Source: Thermoplasmata archaeon (lineage in GTDB: Archaea; Thermoplasmatota; E2; UBA202; JdFR-43). From it: a stretch of 11,409 nt of DNA. Shown here in pieces: positions 7,305-11,409 of this stretch. Location of the stretch: the NCBI GenBank assembly GCA_021161135.1, contig JAGHBD010000149.1:1-11409 (forward strand). The letters are read 5' to 3'. Position 1 is the first letter of the stretch. Each line of letters opens with the position of its first letter. The translations under genes were made by a program, and so were the position numbers. The notes under the pieces were generated by a model. That model was not told the DNA's origin and searched no databases. It was given only the letters and a program-made list of their open reading frames with translations.

Positions 7305-7312
7305 CTTTTTTA
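7305..7312 (+). promoter_or_regulatory. Weak TATA-like element before the cyclophilin-like gene
   Basis: CTTTTTTA is centred about 25 bases before the ATG at 7334, at the position seen for the other genes, but the sequence is a poor match. The same T run could instead end the transcript of the upstream hydrolase gene. No Shine-Dalgarno sequence precedes the ATG. Confidence 0.25.
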
Positions 7313-7333
7313 CTTCCTCCGTCTTTCATTTAC

Positions 7334-7699
7334 ATGCCTCGCATTCGTATAGTATGTAAAGATAGCCAAGCAGTTGCAAAAATTTTGGATAAAAATCCGA
7401 AAACTGCAAACGCCATTCTAAAAAACTTGCCAATAGAAGGCACTGCAATAAAATGGGGAGAAGAATACTATTTCTGCACTGACATCGAAATAGATGAAGA
7501 AAATGCTCAAACAGAGATGGAAGTTGGTGACATTGCTTACTGGCCGGAAGGAAAAGCAATATGCATTTTTCTTGGTCCTACACCGGTGAGTAAAGATAGG
7601 AAACCACTCGCAATTTCCCCTGTCAACCTTTTTGCCAGACTGGAGGGCGATATAAAAATTGAGGAGGGTAGTAAAATAAGGATTGAGGCAATGGAGTGA
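7334..7699 (+). CDS. Cyclophilin-like protein (DUF369/COG2164 type)
   Basis: This 121-residue protein resembles the small cyclophilin-like family found in archaea and a few bacteria. Seen in it are an N-terminal strand-helix segment with the helix KTANAILKNLPIEGTAIKWGEEYYF (23-47), and the stretches MEVGDIAYWPEGKAICIFLGPTP (61-83) and PVNLFARLEGD (95-105). These correspond to the beta-barrel turns of that fold. Members have a cyclophilin barrel but generally lack the catalytic residues of true prolyl isomerases, and no function is established. The protein is acidic and cytoplasmic, with no signal peptide. Its stop codon ends one base before the stop of the convergent lipocalin-like gene, leaving no intergenic DNA. 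It may be co-transcribed with the hydrolase upstream. Confidence 0.75.
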   Translation: MPRIRIVCKDSQAVAKILDKNPKTANAILKNLPIEGTAIKWGEEYYFCTDIEIDEENAQTEMEVGDIAYWPEGKAICIFLGPTPVSKDRKPLAISPVNLFARLEGDIKIEEGSKIRIEAME

Positions 7700-8692
7700 T
7701 TAAATAAACCCGTGATGTTCATAAAAGCCGATGCTTTCAAAATCCATTTCTTTTCCATTTACCCATATTTTTCCAGATGCTTTTCCAAGGAGATAGGGTT
7801 TTCCTTCGTTTTTATATCCTAAAATATATGCTCTGTGCAGTTCAACATAAAAATCAATGCTCAAACTTTTATTTCCACCATATAAATGGATTTTCACAGG
7901 CTTTTCAGCCCATCCAATTTTTCTCCATTCCAGATATTCAACATTTATTTTGTCATACGGAATGAAAATATGGCTGCTATTATTTACGAAATGCACTCCA
8001 CCTCTCATCTCATCATCAATTCCAGCTATACCGTAAATTATTGCATATCTATTGGCAACATTAAATTCTCCCCAGTCCCATGAAAAGCGATGCATTTTTG
8101 AAAACCCCCAGTTGTGATCATGATAAGCAGCTCCTTCAACATATTTTCTCTTTCCTTTATATTCAATCCATGCTTTGCCGACGCCATAAGGGGCGGCGAC
8201 ATACCATCCAGCCCACTGCCAGTCTTTTATTTTAGCCTCACTTCCATACCTTTTGCCATATGCTTCCATTTCCATTCTAAGCTTCAGATTCCTGCCATAA
8301 AATTCAATAAAGAATTTTCCATTCTCCTCATAAAACCTGTTGCCCGCTATGCTTACATTGCATTTTTCATAGTCGAGATGAAATGGAAGAAATGGATGGC
8401 AAATTATTGCCTCAATGCTCTCGCTTTCATTAAGATAGGATATAAATACGCCCACTAACCGGGAGAAGGTGTTTAAATTTCCAAAGGTGAAGAAAAATGC
8501 TATCACTCCCTCCTCATTATTCTTCAGATTGGCATACCACCATTCATACCAGTTTATTAAATGACTCTCATTTTCATAGTATTTGAAATGGGCAGCATCA
8601 TTTTTATCATAAAGGGGCACGATTTCATTTCTTTCCAATGATATGGATGATGCAACAATCATAAAAATAAGAAAAAGGGAAAAAAATTTCAT
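7700..8692 (-). CDS. Secreted lipocalin-like protein of the CrtC/AttH type
   Basis: This 330-residue protein starts with a signal peptide (MKFFSLFLIFMIVASSIS), so it should be exported; no lipobox cysteine follows. The mature part contains the paired signatures of the CrtC/AttH lipocalin-like superfamily (carotenoid 1,2-hydratase and AttH relatives). WYEWWYANL (48-56) opens the first barrel, and AAYHDHNWGFS (188-198) with FSWDWGEF (203-210) begins the second. The closing strand ends EHHGF near the C-terminus. In CrtC this fold adds water to carotenoids; in AttH proteins the role is unclear. Asp192/His193 and Trp205/Trp207 are the conserved positions visible. The ATG overlaps the stop of the aldehyde oxidoreductase gene (ATGA), so it is translated as the third gene of that operon. 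It may act on or bind a hydrophobic molecule outside the membrane. Carotenoid hydratase activity should not be assumed, because no carotenoid genes are nearby. Confidence 0.78.
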   Translation of the reverse strand: MKFFSLFLIFMIVASSISLERNEIVPLYDKNDAAHFKYYENESHLINWYEWWYANLKNNEEGVIAFFFTFGNLNTFSRLVGVFISYLNESESIEAIICHPFLPFHLDYEKCNVSIAGNRFYEENGKFFIEFYGRNLKLRMEMEAYGKRYGSEAKIKDWQWAGWYVAAPYGVGKAWIEYKGKRKYVEGAAYHDHNWGFSKMHRFSWDWGEFNVANRYAIIYGIAGIDDEMRGGVHFVNNSSHIFIPYDKINVEYLEWRKIGWAEKPVKIHLYGGNKSLSIDFYVELHRAYILGYKNEGKPYLLGKASGKIWVNGKEMDFESIGFYEHHGFI

Positions 8693-10509
8693 GACATGAA
8701 CTCTTCTATACCAAGTTCTTCAAGCTTTTTCCTCGTTGGCACACCATTTTTGTCCCATCCACGAGCTGCAAAATAGTCTGAGAGCATTTTCTTTTCCTCT
8801 TCCTCGCTAACATAGCTTCCCTTTGAAACACCTTCAGGTATAGGCTTATGAATTTTTTCTGGCAATCTCGCATCTTCCTTCTTCCATCCCGCCTTTATGT
8901 TGAATATGTGTTTGAGATTGCATATTCTCTCTCCTATAACGAGTAATTCTTCCTCCTTCAGCGCCTTTCCTATTGCAGCATCCAATATCTCATCAAAGTT
9001 AAGAAGGAAAATTCCTCTGCTGAATTTGCACACGCCCAAGGCATCATATATAGCCATGAAATTCTCCATTTCTGCTATCTCCTTCCCTTTATTATCGCTG
9101 CTGAATCTATCAACTCCTTCAAATTTCCAGAATTTGCCCACAAGCTCAAGAGCATACGCACCAGAGCGAAGATGGCATGCTCCACGAGGAGACGTCATGA
9201 AGGCGAGGGCCATACCTTTTATGCCTCGCACATCATAAGCTGGCGGCTCCATGCCCCGCACATGAACAGCATATTTGCTTGCCTCACCCCCAATTTTTTC
9301 TGCTGCCTTTTTCACTCCTTCAGCCAGCACATCCCCTATACCCTCACGATGTGCAATCTTTTCTATTAACTCAAGCATTGCATCGCCATTACCAAACTTT
9401 GCATCAACACCTACCTCTTCTTTGCTAATTAATCCATTTTCGTAGAGATCCATTATGAAACCAATAACTCCTCCTGTGGAGATTGTATCGATGCCATATA
9501 AATCGCACAGCTCATTACCTTTAGCAACATGCTCTATGCTGGCCACTCCACAATTTGAGCCAAGAGAGTATAGAGTTTCATATTCAACACCATCAACCAT
9601 GCCCTCAAATTTTTTCATTACAAATGCCTTGCCACACGGCTTCACACATTGGATACATGCTTTATTTTTAACTGCATATCTTGGAGCCCAGTAATATGGA
9701 TCGATTTCCTTCCTCTCATCAAAAACACCCTCTCTCCAGTTTCTTGTTGGAAATGTTCCACGCTCCTTGTTCATCCATTCAAGAAATTCCCCTGTGCCAT
9801 ATTTACCATCATCCTCAAAGGATGGATGATTTATCATTATTTCATAATATTTTGCCATCAGTTCATACATTTTATCCGGCTTAGCCACTTCTATGTCATT
9901 GCCTCCATACACAGCTATTGCCTTCAAATTTTTACTTCCCATAACTGCACCAATGCCTCCTCTTCCTGCCTGCCTCTCCTCGCAATCAACGCATGCAAAT
10001 CTTACAAGTTTTTCCCCTGCTATTCCGATGGATGCAACAACAACATCTCCTTCATCTTTCTTTATCTCTTCAGCCGTCTTTCTTGTTGTTTCCCCTCTCA
10101 AATGCTCTGCAGATTTTATCGCTACCTCATTGTCTTTAATCACAAGATATGAGAGCTTTTCTGCCTTCCCTTTTATAATCAATACATCATATCCTGCCTG
10201 TTTAAGTGCAAAGCCAAATCGCCCTCCCATAACACTTTCATTCCATCCATTGTTCAATGCGGATTTTGAAAAGAAGGCAGTTTTTCCTGCAGTGGGTACT
10301 GGCGTACCAGTTAGCAAACCAGGAGCAATTATTATGGCATTGTCAGGTGAGAAAGCATCTGTTTTAGCATCTACTATTTTATTCATAAAATATGCTCCAA
10401 AACCATCTCCACCTAAATAGCGAGATGCAAGTTTTTCATCAAGTGTCTTTTTAACTCCCTCCCCTGTGCTCAAATCAACACTTAAAATTTTTCCCCCATA
10501 ACAATACAT
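8689..10509 (-). CDS. aor: Aldehyde ferredoxin oxidoreductase (tungstopterin enzyme)
   Basis: This 606-residue protein is full length for the AOR family, which oxidises aldehydes to carboxylic acids and passes electrons to ferredoxin using a tungsten bispterin and one [4Fe-4S] cluster. The N-terminal domain starts YGGKILSVDLSTG (4-16) and has GRGGIGAVMGSKNLKAIAV (182-200). The cluster ligands are Cys285, Cys288 and Cys292 (CIQCVKPC), with Cys494 in DALGVCKF. GIDTISTGG (339-347), DVRGIKGMA (426-434) and ACHLRSG (444-450) line the pterin site as in known AORs. The start MYCYGG is chosen because a GGAGGTG ribosome-binding sequence lies 5 bases upstream, inside the end of the ferredoxin gene; a longer reading to 10584 only translates that gene in another frame. 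The ferredoxin-type subunit precedes it by 2 bases and the lipocalin-like gene follows with an ATGA overlap. The aldehyde substrate is unknown. Confidence 0.93.
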   Translation of the reverse strand: MYCYGGKILSVDLSTGEGVKKTLDEKLASRYLGGDGFGAYFMNKIVDAKTDAFSPDNAIIIAPGLLTGTPVPTAGKTAFFSKSALNNGWNESVMGGRFGFALKQAGYDVLIIKGKAEKLSYLVIKDNEVAIKSAEHLRGETTRKTAEEIKKDEGDVVVASIGIAGEKLVRFACVDCEERQAGRGGIGAVMGSKNLKAIAVYGGNDIEVAKPDKMYELMAKYYEIMINHPSFEDDGKYGTGEFLEWMNKERGTFPTRNWREGVFDERKEIDPYYWAPRYAVKNKACIQCVKPCGKAFVMKKFEGMVDGVEYETLYSLGSNCGVASIEHVAKGNELCDLYGIDTISTGGVIGFIMDLYENGLISKEEVGVDAKFGNGDAMLELIEKIAHREGIGDVLAEGVKKAAEKIGGEASKYAVHVRGMEPPAYDVRGIKGMALAFMTSPRGACHLRSGAYALELVGKFWKFEGVDRFSSDNKGKEIAEMENFMAIYDALGVCKFSRGIFLLNFDEILDAAIGKALKEEELLVIGERICNLKHIFNIKAGWKKEDARLPEKIHKPIPEGVSKGSYVSEEEEKKMLSDYFAARGWDKNGVPTRKKLEELGIEEFMS

Positions 10510-10511
10510 CT

Positions 10512-10904
10512 TCACACCTCCACAACTATTGCCTCCTGTGAACAATATTTCACACACTCCGGCTCGCCGCCGCATAAATCGCATTTATAAGCTTTTTTCT
10601 CGTGAATCCACACAGCATTGAGCGGGCAAGCCTTTTCGCAGGCTCCACAGCCAACACAGTTTTCATAATCAACGTATACAATACCATTGTTTTTCTTCAT
10701 TGCATCAAATTTGCAGGCATCTATACATTCAAAGTTGCATTCATTGCCATGGCTGCAAACATGCTGTATATCCTCGATAACACTCCTTTTCTCTATCCTT
10801 ATTCCTGATTTATATCTATTGACAACATTCCAGTGTTTCATTGAGCAAACAATCTCACAAACCATACAACCAGAACATTTTTCAGGAATAGTTTTAACAT
10901 ACAT
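10512..10904 (-). CDS. Ferredoxin-type subunit with four [4Fe-4S] clusters, partner of AOR
   Basis: From the third of three tandem ATGs this gives 130 residues with 16 cysteines in four groups: Cys10/13/16/20, Cys50/56/60/64, Cys83/86/89/93 and Cys108/111/117/121. This is the pattern of HycB/DmsB-like electron-transfer subunits, which bind four [4Fe-4S] clusters. Such subunits are encoded directly before AOR in several organisms, where they carry electrons to or from the tungsten enzyme (for example the AorA subunit of Aromatoleum). It has no signal peptide or membrane helix, so it is cytoplasmic. Three ATGs lie in a row at 10910, 10907 and 10904. The TATA box at 10925-10932 is 24-25 bases from the third, which matches the spacing of the other genes, so 10904 is preferred; the choice adds at most two methionines. 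It is the first gene of the AOR operon. Confidence 0.9.
   Translation of the reverse strand: MYVKTIPEKCSGCMVCEIVCSMKHWNVVNRYKSGIRIEKRSVIEDIQHVCSHGNECNFECIDACKFDAMKKNNGIVYVDYENCVGCGACEKACPLNAVWIHEKKAYKCDLCGGEPECVKYCSQEAIVVEV
10515..10521 (-). promoter_or_regulatory. Shine-Dalgarno site for the AOR gene
   Basis: GGAGGTG on the minus strand is separated from the ATG at 10509 by 5 bases. It is the strongest ribosome-binding sequence in the window and fixes the AOR start. It sits on an internal operon gene, in contrast to the leaderless first genes. Confidence 0.75.
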
Positions 10905-10924
10905 CATCATGATATGAAAAAAGA

Positions 10925-10932
10925 ATTTATAA
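10925..10932 (-). promoter_or_regulatory. TATA box of the ferredoxin-AOR-lipocalin operon
   Basis: TTATAAAT on the minus strand is centred 24-25 bases before the ATG at 10904 and 18 before the ATG at 10910. It is a good archaeal TATA match. Confidence 0.55.
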
Positions 10933-11098
10933 TTTTTAGGGGATATCTTTCAAAATTTGAACAAGATTAAAGAAAGAGGGAACGGTTTTTGAATGGAACC
11001 ACAGCCTCTCCTTCATATTTTTCATGCACCATTTTTCATGATGAAACTATCTTTAATCCATTCTCCTTCTCCTTTTCTTTCCTTCGCTGAAAGCAACT

Positions 11099-11106
11099 TT
11101 TATATA
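11099..11106 (+). promoter_or_regulatory. TATA box of the thioredoxin-fold gene
   Basis: TTTATATA is centred 24-25 bases before the ATG at 11127, preceded by AAGCAAC at the position of a BRE element. The 166 bases between this box and the AOR-operon promoter hold no gene I can support. Confidence 0.6.
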
Positions 11107-11126
11107 TCACTTTCTCATCTTTTAAT

Positions 11127-11409
11127 ATGAAGAAATTAACAATTGTTATTGCTTTTGCAGCCATTCTTATTCTTATTTTTCCAGCTGTAAATGCAGCTGT
11201 GTTTATAGAAGTGGCAACTGCCTCATACTGTCCAGATTGTCCGGCAGCAAGTGAAGCGTTGTATAGTTTGTATAGTAAAGGGGAATTGCCATTCTATTAT
11301 GTGATGATGGTTGGAGATAAAAATGATTTTGCGTATCAGCGAATAAAAAATGACTATAATTTTTACTGGTATCCAACTGCTTTTGTTGATGGTGGATATA
11401 AAGTGGTGC
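11127..11409 (+). CDS. Secreted thioredoxin-fold protein, N-terminal part (cut by window end)
   Basis: An open frame of 94 codons runs to the window edge. It begins with a signal peptide (MKKLTIVIAF, hydrophobic to about residue 20, then VNAA), so the protein is exported or membrane-anchored. The mature part starts with a strand, then the redox motif Cys35-Pro-Asp-Cys38 in ASYCPDCPAA. A strand FYYVMMVGD (56-64) and WYPTAFVDGGYKVV (81-94) follow; Pro83 is probably the cis-proline facing the active site. This is a thioredoxin fold. Similar secreted proteins with a C-P-x-C motif and a PT-hydrophobic-FDGG segment occur in archaea; I infer disulfide exchange outside the cell. What follows the domain is outside the window. 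The promoter spacing supports the start. Confidence 0.85.
   Translation, partial: MKKLTIVIAFAAILILIFPAVNAAVFIEVATASYCPDCPAASEALYSLYSKGELPFYYVMMVGDKNDFAYQRIKNDYNFYWYPTAFVDGGYKVV

Noticed and set aside
10510..10584. 25-residue N-terminal extension of AOR
   Set aside because: It is an out-of-frame reading of the ferredoxin C-terminus. AOR proteins begin near the YGGKILSVDL motif, and GGAGGTG lies 5 bases before the ATG at 10509.
11035..11049. Near-palindrome TTTTTCATGATGAAA in the spacer before the thioredoxin-fold gene
   Set aside because: It is imperfect and short, in AT-rich DNA where such matches occur by chance; no second copy supports an operator.
10993..11130. 45-codon plus-strand frame (starts MEPQPLLHIF)
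   Set aside because: There is only a weak ATTAAAG element upstream. It runs through the promoter and start codon of the thioredoxin-fold gene, and its composition simply mirrors C/T-rich DNA.
1..11409. CRISPR arrays, insertion sequences, rRNA
   Set aside because: No regularly spaced repeats, transposase motifs with terminal inverted repeats, or rRNA-like segments were seen on reading both strands.

Overview
This window looks like part of the chromosome of an AT-rich, gene-dense archaeon. The evidence is a TATA-like box about 22-25 bases upstream of most first-gene start codons, with no room for a leader or Shine-Dalgarno site. The tRNA-Lys gene has no encoded CCA tail. The gene set is also archaeal in flavour: a tungsten-type aldehyde ferredoxin oxidoreductase, an archaeal-type glucosyl-3-phosphoglycerate synthase, a DUF369-type cyclophilin-like protein and an AbrB-type regulator. 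Leaderless expression and secreted thioredoxin-fold proteins fit Thermoplasmatota best, but that placement is an inference. No rRNA, transposase, CRISPR array or phage gene is visible.

Layout, left to right. Positions 1-643 (minus) hold the N-terminal part of an RND/MMPL-type membrane exporter, divergent from a small AbrB-family regulator (715-972, plus). The regulator's 3' end overlaps a convergent flavodoxin (964-1419, minus). A tRNA-Lys(CTT) gene with its own promoter follows (1491-1564). A long minus-strand operon then runs from a promoter near 6352 to a U-rich terminator near 1667: pyrG (CTP synthase), a SerB-like HAD phosphatase, glucosyl-3-phosphoglycerate synthase, and a second GT-A glycosyltransferase of related design. 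The junctions are an 11-base overlap, a 3-base gap and an 11-base overlap, so the genes are probably translationally coupled. The last three look like a compatible-solute or glycosylglycerate pathway: sugar transfer to 3-phosphoglycerate, removal of the phosphate, and possibly addition of a second sugar.

Upstream of pyrG are a 70-residue coiled-coil protein (minus) and, divergently, a metallo-beta-lactamase-fold hydrolase (6616-7257) followed by a cyclophilin-like protein (7334-7699). The latter abuts, end to end, a second minus-strand operon: a 16-cysteine ferredoxin subunit (10512-10904), an aldehyde ferredoxin oxidoreductase (8689-10509) and a predicted secreted CrtC/AttH lipocalin-like protein (7700-8692) joined by an ATGA stop-start overlap. 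At the right edge a secreted thioredoxin-fold protein with a CPDC motif begins (11127 onward) and is cut by the window end.

The two most interesting points are the three-gene glycosylglycerate cluster with an unassigned second glycosyltransferase, and the coupling of a cytoplasmic tungsten oxidoreductase with a secreted lipocalin-like protein.
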